From positions 124,001 through 188,000 of the forward strand of contig NZ_JAAAGB010000004.1 in assembly GCF_010586825.1 (NCBI RefSeq): DNA of 64,000 bases, given 5' to 3'. Numbering within the stretch: the stretch's first letter is position 1; every line of letters starts with the position of its first letter. The position numbers and the translations under genes are program-made. Origin of the DNA: Draconibacterium mangrovi. Its GTDB lineage: Bacteria > Bacteroidota > Bacteroidia > Bacteroidales > Prolixibacteraceae. Positions 8,888 through 17,954 of the stretch are shown piece after piece. The notes below the pieces were generated by a model. That model searched no databases. It saw only the letters and a program-made list of their open reading frames with translations, and was not told the DNA's origin.

Positions 8888-10034
8888 CAGTATGAATACA
8901 TGAAACTCCCAGTGGTACCTCCAACAGCGCATTGGCGTAGGAGAGTGCATTTATATGCGCTGATCCATGAAACGGAATTTCCGAAATTGCTCCATTTTCA
9001 TCGATAACTACCGGAATTATTGCCAGTCGATTGGCTTTTTTTCGTTGATAAGTAAAGTTCATCGGGGCTTTAATACGCAATGGTGCGTAGTTGGCTCCGA
9101 GTAGTTTGTAGATAACCGGTTTGGCAATCAACTCAAACTGTACGAATGACGAAACCGGATTTCCGGAAAGTCCAAAAACGAACTTGCCATCCTTTTCTGA
9201 AAAAGTCATTGGGTTACCCGGCTTAATGCCCGTGTGATCCCAGTATATTTGAAAACCTTGTTCTTTCAATATCTCCGGAATAAAATCGAAATCTCCGACT
9301 GATGCTCCGCCAGTAAATACGACAAAATCGTTCAATTCCAGTGCTTTGTTAAAACTTTCCGTGAGCAATTTATAGTCGTCAACCAGCATGAGTTCGGCCA
9401 CAATTTCAAGATTCATTTTCCTGAGCTGGGTGATCACCTGGCTGGAATTGCTGTTTCGAATCTGACCTGGTTTTGGCGTTTCTGATGGGGAAACCAATTC
9501 ACTTCCGGTGGCAATTACGGTTACTTTCGGGCGTTTTGAAACTAACACCTCAGCATAACCTGCACCGGCAAGAACTGCCATTTGTGGAACATTAATCAGC
9601 TTACCTTTTTTTAGCAGTACATCGCCTTTTTTATAATCTTCACCCAGGTAACAAATATTCTTTTTCGTTTTAGGATTTGTGCAACGCACCTTGTTTTCAG
9701 AAAGTTCCTCAGTATCTTCAACCATAAAAACGCAATCGCATTCAGGCGGAACAGCAGCGCCGGTCATAATTTTTACACACTGGTTTTTCCCAATTTTAAC
9801 AGAGGCAATTTTACCGGCATTAATTACTTCCAATATTTCCAATTCATTGGCAATATCTTCAAGTCGACACGCATAACCGTCCATTGCCGATTTATTGAAC
9901 GGAGGCATATCTAAATCAGCAACCACATTTTCCTGTAGTACCCGGTTATATGCATCTTCCAGCTGTACCTTTTCAGTCGGTAGAACCGGTGACAAACTGC
10001 CGATCAGCTGTTGTATTTTTTCGAATTGGTTCAT
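8859..10034 (-). CDS. moeA: molybdopterin molybdenumtransferase MoeA
   Basis: The 391-residue protein matches MoeA throughout. PPFNKSAMDGYA lies near residues 44-55, CVKIMTGAAVPP at about 105-118, the GEDYKKGD region follows, and the catalytic domain carries VIATGSELV, NSNS, FTGGASVGDFDFIPEIL and GLSGNPVSSFVQF. MoeA inserts molybdate into adenylylated molybdopterin. Its start overlaps the upstream MobB-like gene by 4 nt (ATGA), and its 3' end overlaps moaA. Confidence 0.95.
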   Translation of the reverse strand: MNQFEKIQQLIGSLSPVLPTEKVQLEDAYNRVLQENVVADLDMPPFNKSAMDGYACRLEDIANELEILEVINAGKIASVKIGKNQCVKIMTGAAVPPECDCVFMVEDTEELSENKVRCTNPKTKKNICYLGEDYKKGDVLLKKGKLINVPQMAVLAGAGYAEVLVSKRPKVTVIATGSELVSPSETPKPGQIRNSNSSQVITQLRKMNLEIVAELMLVDDYKLLTESFNKALELNDFVVFTGGASVGDFDFIPEILKEQGFQIYWDHTGIKPGNPMTFSEKDGKFVFGLSGNPVSSFVQFELIAKPVIYKLLGANYAPLRIKAPMNFTYQRKKANRLAIIPVVIDENGAISEIPFHGSAHINALSYANALLEVPLGVSCIHTDELAYVRPL

Positions 10035-10579
10035 GAAACAAATGAAAATTTATTGTTGATGAGCTGAATTTTAGTGTAATCAAATTTAAGCTTTTCTCCG
10101 TCATTATTCACAATTATCGGGTTGTGTATCAGGTGATGAGGTTTTCTTACCACAGTTCCGGTTGATTGAATAAAAAAGAACAAACCCGGATTAATAATTT
10201 CATGTAAGCCGCCCGATTCGCACACGATGGGAGTTTCAGGTAAAAATGTCGATAGTTTTTCAAAAGCTTCCGGAAGGTACTCCGGCCTGGCCATGACAAA
10301 GAAAACCTGTTTGGCACCCGCTTGTAACATCAGCGAACTGTCTTTTCCTGTAATCTGCTTTTCCTGCAAAATAACGTAGTGCTCATCTTTTATAAGTACA
10401 TCTTCGCTGTTGTGCTCGTGAATATGCGAGGTGATTTTAAGTCCGGTAATGGGAGCTTGTTCGGATAATGACTCTATTACGCGACAGGCAAAGTAGGTTT
10501 TTCCCACATTTCTCCCGTTACCTGCAATCAATAGCAAGTTCGGATAATCGATTTTGGTATCTCTTTGTAATTGTGTCAT
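10031..10579 (-). CDS. MobB-like P-loop GTPase, first gene of the Moco operon
   Basis: The 182-residue product has a Walker A loop GNGRNVGKT near residues 20-28, and ITGLKITSHIHEHN, resembling the MobB fold. MobB binds GTP and helps the guanylation of Moco. The middle and C-terminal parts (VCESGGLHEIINPG, then a proposed strand-rich end) are not closely matched, so the exact role is open. It is the first gene after the riboswitch and overlaps moeA by ATGA. Its position, rather than its sequence alone, supports a cofactor role. Confidence 0.75.
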   Translation of the reverse strand: MTQLQRDTKIDYPNLLLIAGNGRNVGKTYFACRVIESLSEQAPITGLKITSHIHEHNSEDVLIKDEHYVILQEKQITGKDSSLMLQAGAKQVFFVMARPEYLPEAFEKLSTFLPETPIVCESGGLHEIINPGLFFFIQSTGTVVRKPHHLIHNPIIVNNDGEKLKFDYTKIQLINNKFSFVS

Positions 10580-10593
10580 TTAATATGTTTCAG

Positions 10594-10750
10594 GGAAGGA
10601 GAGGAACTTCATTTCGCCCAATGCAAAATGTGCTCTTTCTCCTTTCCAATTTACCCCGACCTTGCCGGGATGCGGGAGGACAACCTGTTTCCGGGTAATC
10701 CCATCGGCCAAAATTCCCTGGTTCACACTTTAGGAAGATTGGCTCGGAGC
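10594..10750 (-). promoter_or_regulatory. probable molybdenum-cofactor (Moco) riboswitch leading the Moco operon
   Basis: The RNA read leftwards from about 10750 contains, in order, CTCCGAGCC, ACCAGGG, TTTTGGCCGATGGGATTACC, GGAAACAGGTTG, CCTCCCGCA, a GC-rich hairpin (TCCCGGCAAGGTCGGGG) and TTGGAAAGGAG. The blocks TTTGGCCG, GATTnCC, CCTCCCG and TGGAAAGG occur in the same order in the E. coli moaA leader, the type Moco riboswitch (recalled from knowledge, not aligned by software). The 3' core GGAAAGGAGA (10647-10638) can instead pair with TCTCCTTCC (10602-10594) just before the mobB-like start, a plausible switching helix. Exact boundaries are approximate. Confidence 0.72.
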
Positions 10751-10755
10751 CGGGA

Positions 10756-10763
10756 CAAATATA
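10756..10763 (-). promoter_or_regulatory. -7 element upstream of the Moco riboswitch
   Basis: Minus-strand TATATTTG is an exact TAnnTTTG box and would start the RNA near 10750, right at the beginning of the aptamer. No TTG is present 19-20 bp further upstream, so the -33 element is poor. Confidence 0.45.
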
Positions 10764-10924
10764 GTAAAGAATCTAGATGTATGGATGTGATTGTTTGAAA
10801 AGTGCTGAAAAGCATTTTGTTTTTCGATAAGTATGCGAGGCATTTATCCTGGATAGTTTTAAGTTTTGAAATCCATCAGGAGTAAACGCGATTTATTATA
10901 TTTAAACCGTTTAAGATTTATTTT

Positions 10925-12418
10925 ATGGTTCAAAAAACAATAGTACTTCTGTTACTAAATTTGGCGGTTTTTATTTTGTATGCACATGAAATGCAGGATG
11001 ACTTTGGTAAAGTTGATTCCGCGAGTGTTTATGAATACCGTTTGTCGAAGGATATAATTACCAGCCATATCAAAAATAATGCAGTAGTTCTGCAAACCAA
11101 AGATCATCTTTCAAAAACGAATTTTCTGCATCAGTTCAAATTACCCATCAAAAGTGGAGATGCGAATTCTGCAAACCTTTGGACTTTAGACAGTATAGTG
11201 GCACGTGAAATGAATGAAATATCCGGACAAACAGAGAATGTGAGCCGGCAAACTTTATCCACTTCAAATAACGGACAAACGCTGATCACAAAAGATTATA
11301 AATGGAAAAATGACGATGGACACTGGTTGATCAGTAGTGCAAACTATTATTTTTTCGGGAATGAAGGGCGTTTGGATTCTGTGGAATTTCAGGAATACGT
11401 AACCATTAACTATCGAATGTTCACCAAAAAGTACTACACATACGAAGGCGGTTTGCTTGCAACAGAATGGAGTAAAGAAAAATTTGATGAATATGATGAT
11501 TGGGAGAAGGTTTCGCGCCTGCAGTATAGCTATGATTCGTTGAACAGTCTTAAACAGGTGAATACAATGAAATGGGATCAGTTTTATGATCGCTGGTCGA
11601 CATTTGAAATATTAGAATACAATTATGATTCGCTGGGTAATATTTCTGAGGAGATAGCTTATGATTACGATAGCTACGAAATGGTAAAATCCAAAAAATA
11701 TGAAATTGTATACGCTTATAATGAGCAAAACCTTTTGTCTGATATAACCGAATATGTTGAAGGGTGGGGAGAAGATAATTTTATTCCAGATCGTAAATTA
11801 AGCTATGATTATGATGGATTGATGAACCTAACTACCGAAACACTTTACAGCTGGGATTACGACCTTGATAATTGGTTGGAAGTTACCTGTAAACGGCATT
11901 TCGATCAAATTAGTGAAACTCTTGTTCATGAAGTACAGGTTCAAAACTGGGATAATGAGTGGATTGATGCAAACAATACGAAATACTTTTCGGAAAACGC
12001 TATTGCTCCTGGTGAGTTGGAAAATCGGGAATTCATTATGTCGTTTTTACCAATGTTAGTTTACAACACCCAAGTGGTTGATAAACTGGAATCTACTTCT
12101 TTTTCAGGAGGAGAATGGCTGGAAAGCGGAGATGTTACCTATCATTTCAGTCAAAGTATTCAGGTAGGCATCAATAATGAAACTCTGGCAGAATTAAAAT
12201 TATTTCCTAATCCGGCTGCTGATTATATCCGGGTTCAAACTCCAGGATTACATCAATTTGAGTGTATTGTATACGACATTTGGGGAAGAAGTTTGATTCA
12301 TGAGAATATTAGTGCAGAGATGAAACTGAATGTATCGGATTTAAAACCAGGTTACTATTTGATTGAAATACTTGAATCAGGGAAAAAAATAAGCAAGGGC
12401 AAATTTATTAAATACTAA
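10925..12418 (+). CDS. secreted protein with T9SS C-terminal sorting domain
   Basis: The 497-residue product has a signal peptide (MVQKTIVLLLLNLAVFILYA). A central region (about 125-390) repeats aromatic, Asp-rich units such as YSYDSLNSLKQV, YNYDSLGNISEE and YDYDGLMNLTTE, reminiscent of YD/RHS-type beta repeats. A C-terminal type A sorting domain starts near 424 (LKLFPNPAADYI, ending KISKGKFIKY). Such domains direct export through the type IX system and cell-surface attachment. No enzyme motif was found. Its last codons form one arm of the terminator shared with ccsBA. Confidence 0.88.
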   Translation: MVQKTIVLLLLNLAVFILYAHEMQDDFGKVDSASVYEYRLSKDIITSHIKNNAVVLQTKDHLSKTNFLHQFKLPIKSGDANSANLWTLDSIVAREMNEISGQTENVSRQTLSTSNNGQTLITKDYKWKNDDGHWLISSANYYFFGNEGRLDSVEFQEYVTINYRMFTKKYYTYEGGLLATEWSKEKFDEYDDWEKVSRLQYSYDSLNSLKQVNTMKWDQFYDRWSTFEILEYNYDSLGNISEEIAYDYDSYEMVKSKKYEIVYAYNEQNLLSDITEYVEGWGEDNFIPDRKLSYDYDGLMNLTTETLYSWDYDLDNWLEVTCKRHFDQISETLVHEVQVQNWDNEWIDANNTKYFSENAIAPGELENREFIMSFLPMLVYNTQVVDKLESTSFSGGEWLESGDVTYHFSQSIQVGINNETLAELKLFPNPAADYIRVQTPGLHQFECIVYDIWGRSLIHENISAEMKLNVSDLKPGYYLIEILESGKKISKGKFIKY

Positions 12419-12438
12419 TCTGCCCTTGCTTATTTTTT
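12384..12438. terminator. bidirectional terminator embedded in the coding ends
   Basis: An 18-bp perfect stem: the left arm 12384-12401 lies inside the last codons of the T9SS gene (core AAGCAAGGGCA), and the right arm 12421-12438 reaches the ccsBA stop codon. A runs and T runs at the ends serve both directions. Confidence 0.8.
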
Positions 12439-15400
12439 ATTCCTCGGAATGTTCTACCTCTTCTACAATCGGATTTGTTTTTTCAGCGAAATAGGCCGAA
12501 ACAATTACCAGTGCTACAACTGCCACTGCAATATAAACACCTGAAGGAATTGGAGCTGCTTCGCCTTGTGCATACGAATGTAACCCAGATAGGTAATAAT
12601 TTACTCCAAAATAGGTCATTAACACCGAACTGATACCCAAAACAGCAGCCACACTCATGGCAAAACTACCGCGCATTCCGGGAATGCGGTGCATGTGCGT
12701 GATGAATGTATACACTAAAATTGTAACCAGCGCCCAGGTTTCTTTCGGATCCCAGCCCCAGTAGCGCCCCCAGCTTTCGTTAGCCCAAACGCCACCTAAA
12801 AAGGAACCGAGCGTAACCATTAACAAGCCAATTATCAGTGCAATCTGGATGATATTCACGAGTTCTTTTATTGTGTGATTGATCCTGTCCGAATTGCGTT
12901 TGTTTCTGAAAATCATTAAAATGAGGTTTAGGAAACCAAGCAATGCACTAATACCCAAAAAGCCGTAACTGGCTGTAATAATTGCTACGTGAACAATTAA
13001 CCAATACGATTTTAAAACCGGTACCAGGTTGGTAATTTCCGGGCTCATCCAGCTCATTCCGGCCACCATCAGTGTTAATCCGGCCAAAACCGATGTTAAT
13101 GACAGCGTAATTTCCGAACGTTTGGCAAAGATTAAACCGCCAAGTGCAGTTGCCCAGCTAATAAATACCATCGACTCGTAACCGTTACTCCATGGCGCAT
13201 GACCTGAGATGTACCAGCGAATTGCCAGTCCTGCAGTTTCGGCTAGAAACAGTACGAGAATAAAGTAAAAGGCAAAACTTTTCAGGAAGCGTAATTTAAA
13301 ATTCGGATTAAACAAGGTGAGCAATTGTAACATCAGAAGAATCAGCCCTGTAAACATGAAAATTTTGGATAACTTCCCAAAAATGTTCAGGTTATTATAC
13401 AGTACTTCCATTTTTACTTTTGTTGCAGATGGAATGATCTTCGCTCCAATGGTTTCCTGGTTTTGTTTCAGGTTATTCAGCAATTGGTTGGCTGTTGCCC
13501 AATCGCGTTTTTGTACCGATTGCAGATATGACGAAACCGTTTGCCTTGCGAAATCAGCATTTTGGGCAGGAAGTTCCTTTGCTTCGTTAATTGATACCCA
13601 TTTATGATTATCATCGTTTGGAACGGGGAATATAGTCAGAAAATCGCCGGTAAAAATGGCCATAAGAATATTAACGCGTTCGTCAACATTCATAATTTCT
13701 TTGTCGAATTTATTACGGTGGTTACTCTCTTTTGCATAAGCGGCCTGAACATCTGAGCTAAGTATATAACCACCCATTTCGCGTGGTCGAACAATTGAAT
13801 TAAATGAGGCATATTTTCCTGTAATTCCTATCGTTCGGCGTATTTCGGGATTGGCAACTTTTATAATGGCAATGTTTTTCCAAAGCTCAGGATTTGCCTG
13901 CATACCAAGAAAAACTTCGGTTGGCGACATACCTTCCCAGCTGGTTTTTTTAGCCACTTTTCGAAGTATTTCCGATGCCAGTGTAGAAACGGGCTCTACG
14001 CGGCCTTTTCTATCCTGAATAAGCAAACTCTCGAACGATTCGGCGTGGTCGCTGTTAAGTGGTGCGGGTGTTGCAACTTGTGCCTGTGCGCTAATACTCA
14101 ACAATACGCCCGTTACCAAAACAGCAAACAGTTTTTTGCGTTTTTCGCGTAGTCGTGCCGATGCTTTCAGCAGGGTTTTAAACCGACTGTTTCGGTTAAA
14201 CAAAGTCAGTACCATCCCGATGGCCATAATCAGGTAACCAAAATAAGTTACCGATGTTCCTGTTGAGTCGTGGTTTACCGAAAGAATTGTGCCGCGCTCA
14301 TCCGTATCGTACGACGATTGGAAGAAACGATATCCTTTGTATTTCAGAATGTTGTTCATGAAAATGCGGAATGGCATTTCGGTTGCACCGTCTGTTAAAA
14401 CCACTTCGCTGGCATATGATGACGGACTCATTGAACCCGGGTAACGTTCGAGCTGGAAATCGTTAAGCTGAATAGCAAACGGAAGCTTTATTATTCGCGA
14501 ACCGTATGAAACTGACACAGTCATTCCATCGATGGATGTAGTGAAAAAATCGCCAACTTCTCTAGTCCTTCCATAAACAATCAACTCCTTACTTTCTTCA
14601 CCAGTTGAAATCGCAGCTTTAAAAGCATCCGGAGGACTCATTTCCTGTGATGGTTTTTGGTAAACCAATTGAACCGAAGCAGTTGGAAGAAACTGTTTAA
14701 TGGCAAACGTGAGGTTTTTATACGTATAGGCCTTTTGCGTATCTACCAGTTTTTCAGTACCAGGAGCTATCAACTCACTGTTGTCGCTCATCATTCCTGA
14801 TACCTGAATGGTATCGTTAGCAGAAAGATACAGGTTTCCATCCTTTAAACTCAGTTTAATATCAGTAGTTAAATTGTTGCCGAAACCCAGCGTTAAACCA
14901 TTTAATGTTTTTGTGTTATCGTTTCTTAGCGTAAAGTCTTTTCGCGACGCACCATTTTCAACCGTAATCAGCGAAACAATGGGTTCACCATTCGGATCGA
15001 GAACGACGTTTTCCACCGCCGATGGCATAAATTGCTGATTGCTGATGTGTATTGTTTTTCCTTTAAAATGTATTTTTTCTGAGAAACGGTTGGCGGTGTA
15101 TGGCGAGAATTTAACTTCGCTCGATTCTTCTATTGTTTCGGTACCATCAGTAACCTTAACCGTAACAAACGATGCTTCGGAAACGATATAATCCGACGAA
15201 CTGTTTTCGCGAATATGCATGCTGCCTTCATAACCGTAATAACGTGTAATCATTGCACCTACACCAATAACGATAAAGGAGATATGAAAAAGTAGAATTG
15301 TCCATTTTTTCCGTGCAATGAGTTTGTATTTAAAAACACTGCCAACGATGTTAATGCAGAGTATAAACAACAAGATCTCGAACCACCTGGAATTATAAAT

Positions 15401-15529
15401 GAGAATTTTTGCAGTAATGGTACCATAATCGTTTTCGATAAAGGTGGCGTAACCAATTGCTATTGCAAAAATTACCACAAGAATTCCGGTAAAAAACATG
15501 GAAAAAAGGAATGAACTTAGCTTCTTCAT
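12437..15529 (-). CDS. ccsBA: fused cytochrome c biogenesis protein CcsBA (ResB-ResC type)
   Basis: This 1030-residue membrane protein joins a ResB/CcsB-like half and a CcsA half. The first half has N-terminal helices and a large extracytoplasmic domain (about 80-430); the C-terminal CcsA domain starts near 720. The tryptophan-rich haem-handling motif WGRYWGWDPKETWALV lies around 920-935, followed by conserved FITHMHR and GLHSYA histidines. System II synthases export haem and attach it to CXXCH motifs of apocytochromes. Placement directly after the multihaem genes fits this job. A hairpin separates it from the tetrahaem gene. Confidence 0.93.
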   Translation of the reverse strand: MKKLSSFLFSMFFTGILVVIFAIAIGYATFIENDYGTITAKILIYNSRWFEILLFILCINIVGSVFKYKLIARKKWTILLFHISFIVIGVGAMITRYYGYEGSMHIRENSSSDYIVSEASFVTVKVTDGTETIEESSEVKFSPYTANRFSEKIHFKGKTIHISNQQFMPSAVENVVLDPNGEPIVSLITVENGASRKDFTLRNDNTKTLNGLTLGFGNNLTTDIKLSLKDGNLYLSANDTIQVSGMMSDNSELIAPGTEKLVDTQKAYTYKNLTFAIKQFLPTASVQLVYQKPSQEMSPPDAFKAAISTGEESKELIVYGRTREVGDFFTTSIDGMTVSVSYGSRIIKLPFAIQLNDFQLERYPGSMSPSSYASEVVLTDGATEMPFRIFMNNILKYKGYRFFQSSYDTDERGTILSVNHDSTGTSVTYFGYLIMAIGMVLTLFNRNSRFKTLLKASARLREKRKKLFAVLVTGVLLSISAQAQVATPAPLNSDHAESFESLLIQDRKGRVEPVSTLASEILRKVAKKTSWEGMSPTEVFLGMQANPELWKNIAIIKVANPEIRRTIGITGKYASFNSIVRPREMGGYILSSDVQAAYAKESNHRNKFDKEIMNVDERVNILMAIFTGDFLTIFPVPNDDNHKWVSINEAKELPAQNADFARQTVSSYLQSVQKRDWATANQLLNNLKQNQETIGAKIIPSATKVKMEVLYNNLNIFGKLSKIFMFTGLILLMLQLLTLFNPNFKLRFLKSFAFYFILVLFLAETAGLAIRWYISGHAPWSNGYESMVFISWATALGGLIFAKRSEITLSLTSVLAGLTLMVAGMSWMSPEITNLVPVLKSYWLIVHVAIITASYGFLGISALLGFLNLILMIFRNKRNSDRINHTIKELVNIIQIALIIGLLMVTLGSFLGGVWANESWGRYWGWDPKETWALVTILVYTFITHMHRIPGMRGSFAMSVAAVLGISSVLMTYFGVNYYLSGLHSYAQGEAAPIPSGVYIAVAVVALVIVSAYFAEKTNPIVEEVEHSEE

Positions 15530-15555
15530 AATTAGTAGTTGTCTGAATAAAACAC

Positions 15556-15594
15556 TAAAAAAATTCCTTTGTTTGAAAAAACAAAGGAATTTTT
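15556..15594 (-). terminator. terminator after the tetrahaem cytochrome gene
   Basis: Stem AAAAATTCCTTTGTTT paired with its exact complement around a short A/T loop, ending in a T run on the minus strand. It lies between the tetrahaem gene and ccsBA, so ccsBA may need readthrough or its own promoter. Confidence 0.75.
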
Positions 15595-15617
15595 CACAAA
15601 ATAAAAGTTTTTAGAAA

Positions 15618-16124
15618 TTAGTTGGTTGTAGGATCGTCGTGAGCAATTACTTTCACAAATTCAGCATAATTCCATGCTTTTTTAGGAGCCACATGGCCTT
15701 CTGGTTTTTCACCAAGGTGACAAGCCTTACAGGTTTCTTCGGTAGGATCAGTCATTCCTTTTGAAAGAGCCATTGTTTTGTTCTTCATAATTGCAGCCGA
15801 TTTATAGTGGCTACCAGGTCCGTGGCATGATTCGCACGAAACTCCTTCGTCAGCTTTAAGACCGGCAAGTAAACCGCTGTCAACAGATCCGGCAGTTGAG
15901 TGGCATTTTAAACAGGTTGCATTGGTTTTATCGGCACCTTCCAAAGCATCCATTGCTTTGGCGTGTGGGCCTGCCTGCCAAACGTCAAACTGTTTGCCTT
16001 TTTCGGGCTTGTTATGGCACATCTTACATTTTGCAGCACCAATGTACTTGTAAGTTTGAGCGGTGGCTGCAGTACTAAATAAAACTGCAAGGCCTAAAAG
16101 AAAAATTAATTTTTTGAGTCTCAT
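15618..16124 (-). CDS. periplasmic tetrahaem cytochrome c, c554-like
   Basis: The 168-residue protein has a signal peptide (1-22, ending TAAT-AQ) and four haem motifs: CKMCH (33-37), CLKCH (71-75), CESCH (97-101) and CKACH (132-136). The arrangement YIGAAKCKMCH, then W and H residues, then VSCESCHGPGSHY is typical of the cytochrome c554/c' family. It is probably a soluble periplasmic electron shuttle or a small oxidoreductase. It is the last cytochrome gene of the cluster, 75 bp after the NapC-like gene, and is followed by a terminator. Confidence 0.9.
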   Translation of the reverse strand: MRLKKLIFLLGLAVLFSTAATAQTYKYIGAAKCKMCHNKPEKGKQFDVWQAGPHAKAMDALEGADKTNATCLKCHSTAGSVDSGLLAGLKADEGVSCESCHGPGSHYKSAAIMKNKTMALSKGMTDPTEETCKACHLGEKPEGHVAPKKAWNYAEFVKVIAHDDPTTN

Positions 16125-16199
16125 AATCGTGTATTTAAAATTTATATTACTTGTTTTCTGAAAAGTCTATTATAAGAATAATAAATATTGTGCCAAAAT

Positions 16200-17702
16200 T
16201 TAATACAATGCTGTATGACACATTGAGCACATTTCACTTCTCCAGGCTTCGGCAATGTCAACCGGGTGTTGGAAATCCAAAGCTTCGAAAGCGGTTGAAT
16301 ATTGCATGCTATCCCGGGTGCCCTGTGCTATAATGTTGTGGCACAACGAACAGTCTTTTGAAATCGTCTTGTTTTCTGTTGTTGCATGGCGGTCGTTATG
16401 GCAACGGTAACATCCGTCTGATTCCATATGACCAATGTTATTTGGATATTCTTTCCAGTTGGCTTTCATAAACGGGAAAATGTTATTGGAATAATCTTCC
16501 TGGATCGCAGCTATTGCCTGGTCGATTTCCGTTTTTTTAGTTTCGTAAACATCCGGGTAGCCACTTTCAAACCAGTCTTTGATCTGGTTTTCGATAGCAA
16601 TCATTGCTGTGTCTTTATTTGGATAATCCTGGTAAAGGGCCATCATGGCGGCCAGTTTTATGGCAGGCAATTCGGTTGAAATTTTGCCCTCAGCCATCGA
16701 CTGATCGATAAAGTTTTGCGGAGCATTGTAATTGTGCGATGGCCTGTTATGGCAATCTAAACAATCCATTACCCGTGTTTCCAACGAATCGAGCTCTGCT
16801 TCTGTAACCATGCTCATTTCATCGGTATAAATGTATTCTTCTCCGGTTTTTGTATTTGTATATTTTACCCACGGAATAATCTGACGTTTTTCGTCAAGTG
16901 CTTTGTATTCAATTTTTACCTCGGGGCTAATGTGCTGGTGTATACCTTTTATCACTCCCTGTGGAGTTACCTGTGTACTTGTTTTCACCTGCAAATGAAC
17001 AATATGTTCGGTGTTTTCTTCATCAGTTAAAAATGAATGTTTTACCCTCATTTTATTATCGTAGAATTTCTCCGGCCAGTGACATTCTTCGCAGGTTTCG
17101 CGTGCCGGACGCAGATTGGCAATTGGGGTAGGGATAGGTTGTGGATATTTGTTTGCCAAAACAGAGTATACCTGGTATAAACCCGAAAGTTTACTTTTTA
17201 CATACCAGCTGGCTCCCGAACCAACGTGGCACTCCACACAAGCAACACGCTCGTGCGACGAACCGTGATAGGTTACGTATTCCGGCTCCATAACCTCGTG
17301 ACATAACTTTCCGCAAAATTCTACCGATTCGGTGTAATGAAAAGCTTCGTAACTTCCTACGGATGAAATAATAAGCAGGAAAATTGTTCCAACGATAAAA
17401 ATTGTGCTGGCATTGCGGGTAGCCAGATTATTAAAATCTAAGATTGGCCAGTTTAAACGTTTGCCTTCTTTTTCAGCCAACCGCGCTTTCTTTCGGTAGA
17501 TTCGCATCCCCAGCGGGATCATGAGTAATCCTACGATCAAAAATACCGGAAGGATGATGAAAATGAATAAACCAATATATTGACCACCAAATCCGAAAGC
17601 TACATTCAAAAGAAATAAAGCGAGGATGCTGGCCAGGTTGAAAACAGCTAAAACTGCTCCTGTAATCGATACCCAGTTTCTTATGGAAGACGGTAATTTC
17701 AT
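16200..17702 (-). CDS. membrane NapC/NirT-like multihaem cytochrome c (seven haem motifs)
   Basis: The 500-residue protein has three N-terminal membrane segments (about 12-33, 42-66, 100-117) and then a periplasmic multihaem domain. Motifs are CGKLCH (130-135, a CX3CH site), CVECH (155-159), CEECH (204-208), then CLDCH, CYRCH, CSLCH and CSMCH, the last near the C-terminus. FCGKLCHEVMEPEY and VACVECHVGSGA are the hallmark of NapC/NirT quinol dehydrogenases. It should oxidise membrane quinol and pass electrons to periplasmic partners. Compared with tetrahaem NapC it has extra C-terminal haems and two more membrane helices. Confidence 0.9.
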   Translation of the reverse strand: MKLPSSIRNWVSITGAVLAVFNLASILALFLLNVAFGFGGQYIGLFIFIILPVFLIVGLLMIPLGMRIYRKKARLAEKEGKRLNWPILDFNNLATRNASTIFIVGTIFLLIISSVGSYEAFHYTESVEFCGKLCHEVMEPEYVTYHGSSHERVACVECHVGSGASWYVKSKLSGLYQVYSVLANKYPQPIPTPIANLRPARETCEECHWPEKFYDNKMRVKHSFLTDEENTEHIVHLQVKTSTQVTPQGVIKGIHQHISPEVKIEYKALDEKRQIIPWVKYTNTKTGEEYIYTDEMSMVTEAELDSLETRVMDCLDCHNRPSHNYNAPQNFIDQSMAEGKISTELPAIKLAAMMALYQDYPNKDTAMIAIENQIKDWFESGYPDVYETKKTEIDQAIAAIQEDYSNNIFPFMKANWKEYPNNIGHMESDGCYRCHNDRHATTENKTISKDCSLCHNIIAQGTRDSMQYSTAFEALDFQHPVDIAEAWRSEMCSMCHTALY

Positions 17703-17954
17703 AATTTTTCGTTTATTGGTTTGATGTAAAATCTACTGATCCAAGATTATAATTTTCCTTTAATTATTCAAGGTCAGATACTTATTTATAAATTGTCTAT
17801 ATACGCAATGTTAATTTGAAACTATGTTCTGAACATGAAGTTTTAATGTTTCTTTAGATTTATATACTTGTCATGTTTACTGTTTGTTATACTACTAATC
17901 CACTAGGGTTAAGTATTAAAAATTGTATTTTCATTCTTTTCGTTTTTTCGCCTA

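Larger units (their letters stand above)
10580..10924. other. intergenic region between Moco operon and T9SS gene
   Basis: The 345 bp hold the Moco riboswitch and its -7 box in the left half. The right half (10764-10924) is AT-rich, with no convincing gene, hairpin or promoter for the rightward gene at 10925. Confidence 0.6.

Noticed and set aside
8888-8950. upstream extension of moaA
   Set aside because: It would be translated from within moeA and adds residues not seen in MoaA; the start at 8887 or 8875 fits better.
10594-10760. cobalamin riboswitch
   Set aside because: CCCGCA-like text is present, but the B12-box GCCACTG is missing and the downstream genes are for Moco, not B12.
17712-17730. 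second FNR box upstream of the NapC-like gene
   Set aside because: TTTGATGTAAAATCTAC lacks the ATCAA half in the right phase, so only the box at 25171 is kept.
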